From Pseudomonas agarici (GTDB taxonomy: Bacteria > Pseudomonadota > Gammaproteobacteria > Pseudomonadales > Pseudomonadaceae), in contig NZ_FOAR01000012.1 of the NCBI RefSeq assembly GCF_900109755.1, forward strand, positions 62,001 to 126,000: a stretch of 64,000 nt of DNA. The letters run 5' to 3'. This document shows, in pieces, positions 26,855 through 37,859 of the stretch. Both the position numbers and the translations under genes were made by a program. Below the pieces are notes generated by a model that ran no database searches, was not told the DNA's origin, and saw only the letters and a program-made list of their open reading frames with translations. The first letter of the stretch is position 1. Each line of letters opens with the position of its first letter.

Positions 26855-27367
26855 ATGAAAAATACACTCCCCCTCAGCTTGATCGCGGCTCTCGCTGAAA
26901 ACCGCGTGATCGGCGTCGACAACGGCATGCCCTGGCATTTGCCGGCAGATTTCAAGTATTTCAAGGCCACTACCCTGGGCAAGCCGATCATCATGGGGCG
27001 CAAGACCTGGGACTCGCTTGGCCGGCCATTGCCGGGTCGGCTGAACCTGGTGGTCAGTCGCCAGGAGGGCCTGCAACTGGACGGCGCGGAGGTTTTTCCG
27101 TCGCTGGCAGAGGCCGTGACGCGGGCCGAGGAGTGGGCCCTGGAACGGGGCGCCGGCGAGCTGATGCTGATTGGCGGGGCGCAACTGTACAGCCAGGGCC
27201 TGGAACAGGCGGACCGCTTGTACCTGACCCGAGTAGGGCTGAGCCCCGCAGGCGATGCGTGGTTCCCGGCATTCGATCCGGATCAGTGGAGGCTGGTGTC
27301 GAACGAGCCGCACCCGGCGCTGGACGACAAGCCGGCGTTCAGCTTCGAGGTCTGGGAAAGAGTTTGA
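26855..27367 (+). CDS. folA: dihydrofolate reductase
   Basis: Reduces dihydrofolate to tetrahydrofolate, closing the cycle opened by ThyA. 170 residues. The active-site stretch VIGVDNGMPWHLPADFKYFK contains the catalytic Asp. The NADPH-binding regions IIMGRKTWDSLGRPLPGR and LMLIGGAQLYSQGL are clear. The ATG at 26855 is the natural start. Confidence 0.97.
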   Translation: MKNTLPLSLIAALAENRVIGVDNGMPWHLPADFKYFKATTLGKPIIMGRKTWDSLGRPLPGRLNLVVSRQEGLQLDGAEVFPSLAEAVTRAEEWALERGAGELMLIGGAQLYSQGLEQADRLYLTRVGLSPAGDAWFPAFDPDQWRLVSNEPHPALDDKPAFSFEVWERV

Positions 27368-27407
27368 GTCCGACGGGACATGAGCGAAATTCTACGGCGA
27401 TAGAGCA

Positions 27408-27438
27408 CCTGAAGAGCGTTTCCAAAACGCCCTTCAGG
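27408..27438 (+). terminator. hairpin downstream of folA
   Basis: CCTGAAGAGCGTTT and AAAACGCCCTTCAGG pair with one mismatch around a short loop. It lies 40 bp after the folA stop. No T tract follows, so it may be a rho-dependent or stabilising stem. Confidence 0.5.
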
Positions 27439-27453
27439 ATTTGTGGATGGGGC

Positions 27454-27618
27454 CTAGTGGCCTGTGTGGTGAGTTCTATTAGTCAATTTCGGCGCCAGAA
27501 GTCCCTGGCCGGCGTTGCTGTTCCTCGCCATAGCTGGGCTATGACTCGTCACAGCGCCTTGGCCATGAACTTCTGGCATCCGAACTTGAGCTAACGAACT
27601 TACCGTACAGGCCACTAG
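27454..27618 (+). repeat. 165-bp MITE-like element, copy 1
   Basis: It begins CTAGTGGCCTGTGTGGTGAG and ends CTTACCGTACAGGCCACTAG, giving imperfect terminal inverted repeats of about 23 bp. A second copy of the same 165-bp length lies inverted at 52103-52267, with about 13 mismatches by eye (roughly 92 per cent identity). It has no coding capacity. The outer CTAG at both ends may be a 4-bp target duplication. Confidence 0.88.
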
Positions 27619-27633
27619 TTGCTGGGGCGCTGA

Positions 27634-29025
27634 TCAGGCCTGCGCCAACTCCGCGTGCTCGTCGGCATCCAGCAGGGTCTTGTCGGTCTGCTGCATGATC
27701 TGGCTGGTGATGGTGCCGGCGACCATCGAGCCGTTGACGTTCAGTGCCGTGCGGCCCATGTCGATCAGCGGCTCCACCGAAATCAGCAACGCCACCAGGG
27801 CCACCGGCAAACCCATGGCCGGTAGTACGATCAGCGCGGCAAAGGTCGCGCCCCCGCCGACGCCGGCCACGCCGACCGAACTCAAGGTCACGATGGCCAC
27901 CAGGGTCGCGATCCACAAGGGGTCCAGCGGGTTGATACCCACGGTTGGCGCAACCATCACCGCCAGCATGGCCGGGTAGAGCCCCGCGCAGCCATTCTGG
28001 CCGATGGTCGCGCCGAACGAAGCGGCAAAGCTGGCGATCGACTGAGGAGTTCCCAGGCGGCGGGTCTGCGCCTCGATGCTCAGGGGAATGCTCGCCGCGC
28101 TGGAGCGACTGGTGAAGGCAAAGGTCAGCACCGGCCAGACCTTGCGAAAGAAACGCAGCGGGTTGATTCCGGCCAGCGATACCAGCAGGCCATGGACCAC
28201 GAACATCAGGCCCAGGCCGATATAGGACACCACGACGAAGCTGCCCAGCTTGATGATGTCGTGCAGGTTGGAACCGGCCACCACCTTGGTCATCAGCGCC
28301 AGCACGCCATAAGGCGTCAGCTTCATCACCAGACGCACCAGGCGCATCACCCAGGCTTGCAGGGTGTCGATGGCATTCACCACTTTCTGGCCTGTTTCGG
28401 CATCGTCCTTGAGCAGTTGCAGCGCGGCGATGCCCATGAAGGCGGCGAAGATCACCACACTGATGATCGAGGTCGGCTTGGCGCGGGCCAGGTCGGCGAA
28501 CGGATTCTGTGGAATGAACGACAGCAGCAGTTGCGGGATATTCAGGTTGGCGACCTGGCCCGCGTAGTCGGTCTGGATGGCCTGCAGGCGGGTCAGTTCC
28601 TGGGTGCCGGCGACCAGACCTTCGGCGGTCAGGCCAAACAGGTTGGTCAGGCTGATACCGATCAACGCGGCGATGGCGGTGGTGAACAGCAATGTGCCGA
28701 TAGTCAGAAAGCTGATTTTGCCCAGGGAAGAGGCATTGTGCAGGCGGGCCACGGCGCTGAGGATCGAGGCGAACACCAGCGGGATCACGATCATCTGCAG
28801 CAAATGTACATAGCCGTTGCCCACCAGATCGAACCAACTGATGGATGCGTTGACTACTGGGTTGCCGTCACCATAGATGGCATGCAGGCTTGCGCCGAAA
28901 ACCGCCCCCAGCAGCAGGGCCAGCAGGACCTTTTTCGCCAGGCTCCAGGTGGTGTGGCGGGTTTGCGCCAGGCCTAGCAATAGGGCGAGGAACACCAGCA
29001 GATTGAGGATCAACGGCAGGTTCAT
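27634..29025 (-). CDS. tcyP: L-cystine:cation symporter of the DAACS family
   Basis: 463 residues, closely resembling E. coli YdjN/TcyP along its whole length. Shared segments include [40 protein letters not shown] and [20 protein letters not shown]. There are about eight membrane helices and two re-entrant loops, with the serine-rich HP1 motif SRSSAASIP. It imports cystine and some analogues. Sulfur control by CysB would be expected; a very AT-rich leader lies upstream (29026-29165). Ribosome site GGAGTCTCA before the ATG. Confidence 0.93.
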   Translation of the reverse strand: MNLPLILNLLVFLALLLGLAQTRHTTWSLAKKVLLALLLGAVFGASLHAIYGDGNPVVNASISWFDLVGNGYVHLLQMIVIPLVFASILSAVARLHNASSLGKISFLTIGTLLFTTAIAALIGISLTNLFGLTAEGLVAGTQELTRLQAIQTDYAGQVANLNIPQLLLSFIPQNPFADLARAKPTSIISVVIFAAFMGIAALQLLKDDAETGQKVVNAIDTLQAWVMRLVRLVMKLTPYGVLALMTKVVAGSNLHDIIKLGSFVVVSYIGLGLMFVVHGLLVSLAGINPLRFFRKVWPVLTFAFTSRSSAASIPLSIEAQTRRLGTPQSIASFAASFGATIGQNGCAGLYPAMLAVMVAPTVGINPLDPLWIATLVAIVTLSSVGVAGVGGGATFAALIVLPAMGLPVALVALLISVEPLIDMGRTALNVNGSMVAGTITSQIMQQTDKTLLDADEHAELAQA

Positions 29026-29165
29026 TGAGACTCCGAAAATAAATAGATGCCCATTACTTTTGGGTGGTAAGCCGCTAAGCCTAACCGTTTTATATATATG
29101 AATTTAATATCAAAATTGAATTTAATATATATTATTTGGAATAAGTTGATCACGCCGAGGCGAAT
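29026..29165 (-). promoter_or_regulatory. AT-rich leader of tcyP with direct repeats
   Basis: This stretch is far richer in A and T than the rest of the window. It holds two exact copies of GAATTTAATAT (29100-29110 and 29118-29128), 18 bp apart, plus runs of alternating TA. It probably contains the tcyP promoter and activator sites. CysB is an attractive candidate but no consensus can be proven by eye. Confidence 0.5.
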
Positions 29166-29209
29166 GCCGGTGACGTGATCAGGGGACAAGCGGCGGCGCT
29201 GGGATGAAG

Positions 29210-29243
29210 CTTGTGGCGCTCAGACAAGCCCGTTCGCCACAAG
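29210..29243. repeat. REP-type palindrome
   Basis: CTTGTGGCG and CGCCACAAG arms around CTCAGACAAGCCCGTT, the usual Pseudomonas REP form (GTGGCG...GACAAGC). It lies between the tcyP leader and the ilvD stop. Confidence 0.7.
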
Positions 29244-29317
29244 ACTGCGCACAGCGCCAAACGCCTTGAGTGAGCAGCATTGCGGCATTGAGCGGGACTC
29301 GATTGGGTGAGGACCGC

Positions 29318-31165
29318 TTATGGCACCAGCTTGTCCAGCATCGCCTTGTCGCGTACCGCGCCCTTGTCGGCGCTGGTGGCGAGCAGGGCGTAAGCTTTCA
29401 ACGCGGTGGTTACCTTGCGTGGACGGGCTTCCACCGGTTTCCAGCCTTTGTTGTCCTGCTCGGCACGGCGGGTGGCCATTTCCTCGTCGCTGATCAACAG
29501 GTTGATCGAGCGGTTCGGAATATCAATCAGTACCTTGTCGCCGTTCTGTACCAGGCCAATGGCGCCGCCTGCCGCGGCTTCCGGAGAGGCGTGGCCGATG
29601 GACAGGCCCGACGTCCCGCCGGAGAAACGACCGTCGGTCAGCAAGGCGCAGGCCTTGCCCAGGCCCTTGGATTTCAAGTAGGAAGTCGGATAGAGCATTT
29701 CCTGCATGCCCGGACCGCCTTTCGGACCTTCGTAACGAATGATCACGATATCGCCGGCCTGCACTTCGTCGGCGAGGATGCCACGCACGGCGCTGTCCTG
29801 GCTTTCGAAGATCTTCGCGTTGCCTTCGAACACATGGATCGACTCGTCGACGCCGGCGGTTTTCACCACGCAGCCGTCCAGGGCGATGTTGCCGTACAGC
29901 ACGGCCAAGCCGCCTTCTTGCGAGTAGGCGTGCTCGACACTGCGAATGCAGCCGTTTTCACGGTCGTCGTCGAGTGTCTCCCAACGGGTCGACTGGCTGA
30001 AGGCGACCTGGGTCGGGATGCCGGCTGGGCCAGCCTTGAAGAAGGTGTGTACCGCTTCGTCGGCGGTCTGGGTGATGTCCCACTTGGCGATGCCCTCGGC
30101 CAGGGTCTTGCTGTGCACAGTCGGCAGGTCGGTGTGCAGCAGGCCACCACGGGCCAGCTCGCCAAGGATGCTGAAGATCCCGCCGGCGCGATGCACGTCT
30201 TCCATGTGGTACTTCTGGATATTCGGCGCGACTTTGCACAGTTGCGGCACGTGACGGGACAGGCGGTCGATATCGCGCAGGTCGAAATCGATCTCGGCTT
30301 CCTGGGCGGCGGCCAGCAGGTGCAGGATGGTGTTGGTGGAACCGCCCATGGCGATGTCCAGGGTCATGGCGTTTTCGAACGCCTTGAAGTTGGCGATATT
30401 GCGCGGCAGGACCGAGTCGTCGTTGTCACCATAGTAACGCTGGCACAGCTCGACGATGGTCCGACCGGCCTGTAGGAACAACTGCTCGCGGTCGGCGTGG
30501 GTCGCCAGGGCCGAGCCGTTACCTGGCAGGGCCAGGCCCAAGGCTTCGGTGAGGCAGTTCATCGAGTTGGCGGTGAACATGCCGGAGCACGAACCGCAGG
30601 TCGGGCAGGCGCTGCGCTCGTACTCGGCGACCTTCTCGTCGGACGCACTGGAGTCGGCGGCGATGACCATGGCGTCCACCAGGTCCAGGCCATGGGCGGC
30701 GAGCTTGGTCTTGCCGGCTTCCATCGGGCCACCGGAGACGAAGATCACCGGGATGTTCAGGCGCAGGGCGGCCATCAGCATGCCGGGGGTGATCTTGTCG
30801 CAGTTGGAAATGCAGACGATGGCGTCGGCGCAGTGGGCGTTGACCATGTATTCGACGGAGTCGGCGATGATCTCGCGGCTCGGCAGCGAATAGAGCATGC
30901 CATCGTGACCCATGGCGATGCCGTCATCCACGGCGATGGTGTTGAATTCCTTGGCGACGCCACCGGCGCGTTCGATCTCGCGGGCGACCAATTGGCCCAT
31001 GTCCTTGAGGTGGACATGGCCGGGTACGAACTGGGTGAACGAGTTGGCGACGGCGATGATCGGCTTCTTGAAGTCGGCGTCTTTCATCCCCGTGGCGCGC
31101 CACAGGGCACGGGCACCGGCCATGTTGCGGCCATGGGTGGATGTTTTCGAGCGGTAATCAGGCAT
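29318..31165 (-). CDS. ilvD: dihydroxy-acid dehydratase
   Basis: Dehydrates dihydroxy-isovalerate and its homologue in valine and isoleucine synthesis, downstream of IlvA in the isoleucine branch. 615 residues from the ATG at 31165 ([20 protein letters not shown]). The Fe-S cluster cysteines are in [16 protein letters not shown] and [19 protein letters not shown]. Further motifs are [12 protein letters not shown] and [20 protein letters not shown]. Confidence 0.97.
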   Translation of the reverse strand: MPDYRSKTSTHGRNMAGARALWRATGMKDADFKKPIIAVANSFTQFVPGHVHLKDMGQLVAREIERAGGVAKEFNTIAVDDGIAMGHDGMLYSLPSREIIADSVEYMVNAHCADAIVCISNCDKITPGMLMAALRLNIPVIFVSGGPMEAGKTKLAAHGLDLVDAMVIAADSSASDEKVAEYERSACPTCGSCSGMFTANSMNCLTEALGLALPGNGSALATHADREQLFLQAGRTIVELCQRYYGDNDDSVLPRNIANFKAFENAMTLDIAMGGSTNTILHLLAAAQEAEIDFDLRDIDRLSRHVPQLCKVAPNIQKYHMEDVHRAGGIFSILGELARGGLLHTDLPTVHSKTLAEGIAKWDITQTADEAVHTFFKAGPAGIPTQVAFSQSTRWETLDDDRENGCIRSVEHAYSQEGGLAVLYGNIALDGCVVKTAGVDESIHVFEGNAKIFESQDSAVRGILADEVQAGDIVIIRYEGPKGGPGMQEMLYPTSYLKSKGLGKACALLTDGRFSGGTSGLSIGHASPEAAAGGAIGLVQNGDKVLIDIPNRSINLLISDEEMATRRAEQDNKGWKPVEARPRKVTTALKAYALLATSADKGAVRDKAMLDKLVP

Positions 31166-31502
31166 GGAACACTCCGGGCGGCTAATCAGGTACACAAGGG
31201 GAAGTGAGCTTCTATGGGCTTCTGGTGCACACCGAAAAATAGCCGGGTGCCCGAAAACTGCCGTTGGCTTCGCGGGATCGCCGCGTGCCTGGGCTTGAGC
31301 TCATAAACCCGCCGGGGGATGACTGGCGATGAATAGCGTGATTCTACACCGCTGGCGCCCGGAAGGAACGGGCGTGGCGGTTGAAGCGCTCATGACCCGT
31401 GTGGAGGGTGGTCGGCAGGGCGCGCCAATGTAATGCCAGTGGTACAGCGAACCATCGCGAGTAATAGGCTTCGAGCGTCCAGCGCGAGCCGATGGGGCAC
31501 AG
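31166..31502. other. gene-free gap upstream of ilvD
   Basis: No gene with a ribosome site or a recognisable product is visible. It must contain the ilvD promoter near 31165-31260. The rest may be decayed remainder of the MFS gene whose N-terminal fragment begins at 31700, but I could not follow the protein past 31503. Confidence 0.45.
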
Positions 31503-31700
31503 TCAGCAGGCATATCTGAGTGTCGGCGCTGAATTCGACAGAGGGGTTTGAAACTGCGCGGACAGGGCGGGGAAAGACGCAAGCACTACGTCCAGAGGAA
31601 ATACGCCGAGCAGGGTAATAGTCATCAGCAGAAGTATCACAAAGAACTTTTTGTGAGTTCGATGCGCATTGATAGTCGAGGTATCTTGACTGCTTGCCAT
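31503..31700 (-). pseudogene. truncated MFS transporter N-terminus
   Basis: A 65-codon frame from the ATG at 31700. It reads FFVILLLMTITLLGVFPLDV followed by VLASFPALSAQFQTPLSN, which is the first helix and loop of Bcr/CflA-type drug:proton antiporters (PLDVxLPSFPAL). The frame then turns to unrelated residues and stops at 31503, so about 85 per cent of a normal 400-residue protein is missing. Treat it as a gene relic. Confidence 0.62.
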
Positions 31701-31811
31701 GAAACGGGCCTGCGTTGGGTAAGTGCTGAATAGTAGTTTTTGCCAGAGCCCAAGCAAGCGGTATGAACGTAGGTGTATTCCTGTATGACTGTGAGATAAC
31801 TCTAAAGGTGA

Positions 31812-31849
31812 GGGAGAGAGCGGAAGTGAGGATACTTCCGCTCTCTCTC
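31812..31849. terminator. long hairpin beyond rlmI
   Basis: GGGAGAGAGCGGAAGT, loop GAGGAT, ACTTCCGCTCTCTCTC: a 16-bp stem with one G/T step, starting eight bases past the rlmI stop. A weak T stretch follows on the minus strand (CACCTTT). It probably acts as the rlmI terminator. Confidence 0.7.
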
Positions 31850-31856
31850 AACGATC

Positions 31857-33053
31857 TTAGCTATTAGGCAACAACCGGCAAGTAATGCTCTTGATATAGC
31901 GTGTTTCCGGGATCGCCGGGTGTACCGGGTGATCCGGACCCTGGCCGCCGCGTTCCAGCAGTTGGATATTGCGGTCCAGGTGGCGGGCGCTGGTCAGCAG
32001 GATGTTCTGCAGATCATCTTCGGGCAAATGCATCGAGCACGAGGCGCTGACCAGGATGCCGTCCTTGCTGAGCAGGCGCATGGCCTGTTCGTTCAGGCGG
32101 CGGTAGGCGCCTTCGCCGTTTTTCAGGTCTTTCTTGCGCTTGATGAATGCCGGCGGGTCGGCGACGATCACGTCGAATCGCTCTTCGGCGGACTTCAGCT
32201 CCTTCAGCGCTTCGAAGACATCACCCTCGATGCAGGTCAGCTTCTCGGCAAAGCCGTTCAACGCGCCATTGCGCTCTACGCCGTCGAGGGCGAAGGCCGA
32301 GGCGTCGACGCAGAACACTTCGCTGGCGCCGAACGCCGCGGCCTGCACGCCCCAACCGCCGATATAGCTGAACAGGTCGAGCACCCGCTTGCCCTTGGCA
32401 TACGGCGCCAGGCGCGCACGATTCATGCGGTGATCGTAGAACCAGCCGGTCTTCTGGCCCGCCATCACCGGTGCTTCGAATTTCACGCCGTTCTCCTCCA
32501 GCGCCACCCATTCCGGCACCAGGCCGAATACGGTCTCGACATAGCGCTCCAGGCCTTCGGCGTCACGGGCCGCCGAATCGTTCTTGAACAGGATGCCGCT
32601 CGGTTTCAGGACCTGGACCAGTGCCGCGATGACCTCATCCTTGTGTTGTTCCATGGTCGCCGAAGCGAGCTGGACCACCAGGATGTCACCGAAACGATCC
32701 ACCACCAGGCCTGGCAGCAGGTCGGCATCGCCATAGACCAGACGGTAGAACGGCTTGTCGAACAGCCGTTCGCGCAAGGACAGAGCGACGTTCAGGCGGT
32801 GTACCAGCAGCGATTTGTCCAGCGCCAGCTTGGCATCGCGCGACAGCAGGCGTGCGCAGATCAGGTTGTTCGGGCTCAGAGCGACAATGCCCAGGGCCTT
32901 GCCGCCAGCGGCTTCGAGAATGGCCTGGTCGCCGGCCTTGAAGCCGTGGAGTGGAGTCGCCGCCACGTCGATTTCGTTGCTGTAGACCCACAGGTGACCG
33001 GCGCGCAGGCGGCGGTCGGCGTTGGCTTTAAGGCGTAGGCTAGGCAGGGACAT
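31857..33053 (-). CDS. rlmI: 23S rRNA (cytosine1962-C5)-methyltransferase
   Basis: 398 residues. An N-terminal PUA domain (LRLKANADRRLRAGHLWVYS) is followed by an EEHEE-like middle part and a SAM-dependent Rossmann methyltransferase with motif I RVLDLFSYIGGWGVQAAAFGA, the acidic loop VFCVDAS and the catalytic DPPAFIKRKKDL, then the conserved Cys-containing SASCSMHL. It modifies 23S rRNA. Assignment to RlmI rather than to a generic family member rests on length and the PUA domain. Confidence 0.88.
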   Translation of the reverse strand: MSLPSLRLKANADRRLRAGHLWVYSNEIDVAATPLHGFKAGDQAILEAAGGKALGIVALSPNNLICARLLSRDAKLALDKSLLVHRLNVALSLRERLFDKPFYRLVYGDADLLPGLVVDRFGDILVVQLASATMEQHKDEVIAALVQVLKPSGILFKNDSAARDAEGLERYVETVFGLVPEWVALEENGVKFEAPVMAGQKTGWFYDHRMNRARLAPYAKGKRVLDLFSYIGGWGVQAAAFGASEVFCVDASAFALDGVERNGALNGFAEKLTCIEGDVFEALKELKSAEERFDVIVADPPAFIKRKKDLKNGEGAYRRLNEQAMRLLSKDGILVSASCSMHLPEDDLQNILLTSARHLDRNIQLLERGGQGPDHPVHPAIPETRYIKSITCRLLPNS

Positions 33054-33197
33054 GACGTCGCTCCGGGAAAAAGAGCGGAATTATAGCGGGAGTTGCCGGT
33101 CGCCGGGTTGGCATGTTTCAGGTGATTACACTGTACGTGTCATCCATTGAGTCGAACTTTTCGGCTAGAATCGCTCACTTGTCCAGGGTGTGTATTC

Positions 33198-34064
33198 ATG
33201 TCCCAAGAACTCTCAGCCGAACAGATCCAACAGGCCTTGCAAGGCATCAGCGTACCGCCTCAACCGCAAATCATGGTGGATTTGCAGATGGAGCAGTACA
33301 TGCCCGACCCGGACCTGGAGGTGATTGCCCGGTTGATCAGCCAGGACCCCGGTCTTTCCGGCGCGTTACTGAAAATCGTCAACTCGCCTTATTATGGCTT
33401 GGCCAACAAGATCGCCTCGATCCAGCGGGCGGTGAACCTGCTGGGCAGTCGTTCGGTTATCAACCTGATCAACGCACAATCGATCAAGGGCGAAATGGCC
33501 GATGAAACCATCGTCACCCTGAACCGTTTCTGGGACACCGCCCAGGATGTGGCGATGACCAGCCTGACGCTGGCCAAACGCACCGGTTCCCAGGCCATCG
33601 ACGAGGCCTATGCCCTGGGCCTGTTCCACGATTGCGGGATTGCGTTGATGCTCAAGCGGTTTCCCGACTACATGACGGTGCTGGAGCAGGCCTATGCCGA
33701 GGCCGGCCCGGAACAGCGGGTGGTGGACACGGAAAACCGGGTGTTCAACACCAACCATGCGGTGGTTGGCTACTACACCGCCAAGGCCTGGCGCCTGCCG
33801 GAGCATGTGAGCAGCGCGATCGCCAACCACCACAACGCCCTGGCGATCTTCAGCGACGAGTCCAGCCATAACAGCCAGTTGAAGAATCTGCTGGCGATCC
33901 TGAAAATGGCCGAGCACATCTGTGCCTCCCACCGAGTGTTGGGCAACCAGACCGAGGACCACGAATGGCATGCCATTGGCCACCTGGTGCTCGATTATGT
34001 TGGTCTGTCCGATTACGATTTCGAGACGCTCAGGGAAAATATCCGTGAGTTGGGTGCTCCTTAG
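33198..34064 (+). CDS. HDOD domain protein
   Basis: 288 residues from the ATG at 33198. The HDOD domain covers most of the protein (LISQDPGLSGALLKIVNSPY, ASIQRAVNLLGSRSVINLIN, ALGLFHDCGIALMLKRF). The metal-binding HD residues are only partly kept, as usual for HDOD proteins, which act as signalling scaffolds and not hydrolases. There is no attached output domain. It lies 34 bp before mutM and may share its transcript. Confidence 0.88.
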   Translation: MSQELSAEQIQQALQGISVPPQPQIMVDLQMEQYMPDPDLEVIARLISQDPGLSGALLKIVNSPYYGLANKIASIQRAVNLLGSRSVINLINAQSIKGEMADETIVTLNRFWDTAQDVAMTSLTLAKRTGSQAIDEAYALGLFHDCGIALMLKRFPDYMTVLEQAYAEAGPEQRVVDTENRVFNTNHAVVGYYTAKAWRLPEHVSSAIANHHNALAIFSDESSHNSQLKNLLAILKMAEHICASHRVLGNQTEDHEWHAIGHLVLDYVGLSDYDFETLRENIRELGAP

Positions 34065-34098
34065 TTTCGAGCACGCTATGTCCTGACCTGGAATCACC

Positions 34099-34911
34099 AT
34101 GCCTGAATTACCCGAAGTCGAAACCACCCGGCGCGGTATCGCGCCCCACCTGGAAGGGCAGCGCGTCAGTCGCGTGATTGTCCGCGACCGGCGCCTGCGC
34201 TGGCCGATCCCGGAAGATCTCGATGTGCGTCTGGCCGGGCAGCGCATCGTGCAGGTCGAGCGGCGGGCCAAGTATCTGTTGATCAACGCCGAGGTCGGCA
34301 CGCTGATCAGCCATCTGGGGATGTCGGGCAACCTGCGCCTGGTGGAAGTCGGCATGCCGGCCGCTAAGCATGAGCATGTGGATATCGAGTTGGAGTCTGG
34401 TCTGGCCTTGCGCTATACCGATCCACGCCGCTTCGGGGCGATGCTCTGGAGTCTCGATCCGTTCAATCACCCGTTGCTGATTCATCTGGGGCCCGAACCA
34501 CTGACCGAGCTGTTCGATGGTGAGCGGTTGTTCCAACAGTCACGTGGGCGTTCGATGGCGGTTAAGCCGTTCATTATGGATAACGCGGTGGTGGTGGGCG
34601 TGGGTAATATCTACGCGAGCGAGGCGTTGTTCGCCGCCGGGATCGATCCGCGTCGCGAGGCCGGGGGGATTTCGCGGGCGCGCTACCTCAAGCTGGCCAC
34701 TGAGATCAAACGGATCCTGGCCCATGCCATCGAGCGCGGCGGTACCACGTTGCGCGACTTTATCGGTGGCGATGGTCAGCCCGGCTACTTCCAGCAGGAA
34801 CTGTTCGTGTACGGGCGTGGCCGGGAGCACTGCAAGGTCTGTGGCAATGGCTTGCGCGAGATCAAGCTTGGCCAGCGAGCCAGTGTCTATTGCCCGAAAT
34901 GTCAGAGCTGA
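34099..34911 (+). CDS. mutM: formamidopyrimidine-DNA glycosylase
   Basis: Excises 8-oxoguanine and nicks the DNA. 270 residues beginning [12 protein letters not shown] after the Met, so the catalytic Pro and Glu are present. The protein has the catalytic Lys region and the helix-two-turn-helix, and ends in a zinc finger ([13 protein letters not shown]...YCPKC). Confidence 0.97.
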   Translation: MPELPEVETTRRGIAPHLEGQRVSRVIVRDRRLRWPIPEDLDVRLAGQRIVQVERRAKYLLINAEVGTLISHLGMSGNLRLVEVGMPAAKHEHVDIELESGLALRYTDPRRFGAMLWSLDPFNHPLLIHLGPEPLTELFDGERLFQQSRGRSMAVKPFIMDNAVVVGVGNIYASEALFAAGIDPRREAGGISRARYLKLATEIKRILAHAIERGGTTLRDFIGGDGQPGYFQQELFVYGRGREHCKVCGNGLREIKLGQRASVYCPKCQS

Positions 34912-34976
34912 CCTGAGTTGTACGCAGACGCTATAGTAAGTCTTTGCCCTGCGTTGCCTAGCCAAAGGATAGAGCC

Positions 34977-35315
34977 ATGACTCCGTTTCGCACCCTGGCC
35001 TTGTTGCTGGCTCTGAGTTCCGTCTTGCAGGCGCTACCGGCGTTGGCTGATGACGGGACCAGCAGCGATCCCACCTATCGAATCCAGAACCCGCCGGCCT
35101 ACGCGATGATCGGCGACCTGCTGGTGGCGCGCCCGCTGCTGGTAGGCGCGACGCTGGTGGGGGCGGCGGCGTTTGTCGTGTCGCTGCCGTTTACTGTGTT
35201 CGGTGGTGTCGAGGGTGTGGGCAGGGCCGGCAAGGCGCTGGTGGTCGATCCAGGCAAGGCAGCGTTTGCCCGCTGCCTGGGCTGCACGGCGCAAGGATTT
35301 GACGATAACCACTGA
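34977..35315 (+). CDS. small exported protein, unknown function
   Basis: 112 residues with a clear signal peptide ([20 protein letters not shown], cleavage after about residue 24) and a second hydrophobic stretch ([20 protein letters not shown]), followed by [20 protein letters not shown]. Similar proteins downstream of mutM in Pseudomonas are annotated loosely as multidrug transporter, which the size does not support. The C-terminal CLGC could bind metal or form a disulfide. Confidence 0.72.
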   Translation: MTPFRTLALLLALSSVLQALPALADDGTSSDPTYRIQNPPAYAMIGDLLVARPLLVGATLVGAAAFVVSLPFTVFGGVEGVGRAGKALVVDPGKAAFARCLGCTAQGFDDNH

Positions 35316-35327
35316 GCGACGGCTGAT

Positions 35328-35681
<354 letters not shown>

Positions 35682-35725
35682 TCAGGTTCGCCGTGGATGG
35701 CGGCTGCGCGGAGCTGCCGCCGGGG

Positions 35726-36544
<819 letters not shown>

Positions 36545-36802
36545 ATGGTCCCACGAATAAAAACCGGTGAGCGCATCGTCCGGAACAGCCTGGACCTGTT
36601 CAATCGGCAGGGCGAGCGCAGTGCCGGCACCGATCACATCGCGGCGCCCATGGCTATTTCGCCGGGTAATCTCTATGACCCGTTCCCCAAGGAGCAGGCG
36701 ATCATCGCCATGCTGTTCGCCGAATACGAGGCACAGGTGGACAGCTTCCTGCGCCCGCTCCATGGCCGGGCAACGCTGGATAAACGGCGCCATGAGTTTT
36801 AA
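36545..36802 (+). pseudogene. truncated TetR-family regulator
   Basis: 85 codons from the ATG at 36545. It begins VPRIKTGERIVRNSLDLFNR and goes on through HIAAPMAISPGNLYDPFPKE, a TetR helix-turn-helix in which expected residues are replaced (Pro for the usual His/Leu, and NLYDPFP in place of NLYYHF). It then stops after RPLHGRATLDKRRHEF, so the ligand domain is absent. Full TetR proteins are about 200 residues. It is most likely a non-functional relic. Confidence 0.7.
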
Positions 36803-36881
36803 GTGCCGCAGGTCCAGACACCGGAGGGTGTGTATGAGCGATCATGAAAATTGTTCTTTATCCGCTGACGAGAAATGACTG

Positions 36882-37736
36882 ATGCCTCTTGCACAATTGA
36901 TCAGCGCGCAGCAACTGGCCGAGCGCCAGGCTCGCTCAGGGAGGGTGATCCTGGATTGTCGCTTCGCCCTGGAAGACCCGGACTACGGACAGCGCAGTTA
37001 TGCCCAGGGGCATATCGAAGGCGCGCACTACGCCGATCTGGAGCGCGATCTCAGCGGTCCTGTGATCAAGGGCCTGACCGGTCGCCATCCATTGCCCGAG
37101 CCGGCAGCGCTGGTGCGCCGTTTGCAAGCCTGGGGCATCGACCCCGATAGCGAGATCGTGCTGTATGACGAGGGGCCCGGTATGTACGCGGCGCGCGCCT
37201 GGTGGCTGCTGGTCTGGCTGGGCAAGCGCGATGGGCTGTTCATGCTCGATGGCGGCCTGAAAGCCTGGCAGGGTGCGGGGCAGCCGTTGAGCCTGAGCCC
37301 GCCGCCAGTCGCGCGCGGAAGCTTCAGCGGCATGGCGGATCCATCCTTGCTGATCAGTGCGCAGCAACTGCAGGAGCGTCTCGGCCAAGCGTCCCTGACC
37401 TTGCTCGATGCCCGTGCCCGGCCCCGGTTTCTTGGCGAGGTCGAGCTGATCGACCCGGTAGCCGGACATATCCCCGGCGCCCAATGTGCGGCGTTCAGCG
37501 ACAATCTCGGCGCCGATGGGCGGTTTCTGTCGCCCGACCAGCTCAAGCAGCGATTTGCTGGACAGTTGGCTGATCGTTCGCCCCAGGAACTAGTGGCGTA
37601 CTGCGGTTCCGGGGTGGCGGCGTGCCATAACCTGTTCGCGCTGAGCCTGGCAGGTTATCCGTTGGGGACGTTATATGTTGGGTCGTGGAGCGAATGGATC
37701 ACCGATCCGCAACGGGCGGTGGCGACAGGCGACTGA
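36882..37736 (+). CDS. sseA: two-domain rhodanese sulfurtransferase
   Basis: 284 residues with two rhodanese folds. The N-terminal one (VILDCRFALEDPDYG) is inactive; the C-terminal one (TLLDARARPRFLGE) carries the active loop CGSGVAAC. The CGSG form points to 3-mercaptopyruvate as donor rather than thiosulfate (CRKG), hence the tentative symbol. The ATG at 36882 follows directly on the TetR relic region. Confidence 0.85.
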   Translation: MPLAQLISAQQLAERQARSGRVILDCRFALEDPDYGQRSYAQGHIEGAHYADLERDLSGPVIKGLTGRHPLPEPAALVRRLQAWGIDPDSEIVLYDEGPGMYAARAWWLLVWLGKRDGLFMLDGGLKAWQGAGQPLSLSPPPVARGSFSGMADPSLLISAQQLQERLGQASLTLLDARARPRFLGEVELIDPVAGHIPGAQCAAFSDNLGADGRFLSPDQLKQRFAGQLADRSPQELVAYCGSGVAACHNLFALSLAGYPLGTLYVGSWSEWITDPQRAVATGD

Positions 37737-37859
37737 TTACCGGAGCGGTCGATACTTATCTATATACACGCCGGACTCCCTGACGGGTCTAATCTGCGCG
37801 AGCGTGGGGAGACTTACGTCGTAAGAGCCTCTCTGATAACGCGAATACAGGAGATTTTT

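Noticed and set aside
27539..28837. 432-codon frame on the same strand as tcyP, overlapping it and the repeat
   Set aside because: It is an out-of-frame shadow of tcyP with low-complexity Arg/Gly/Pro composition; the tcyP frame aligns with the transporter family throughout.
36545..36802. Functional short TetR-like repressor
   Set aside because: The helix-turn-helix carries prolines at conserved positions and there is no ligand/dimer domain; a relic is the simpler explanation.
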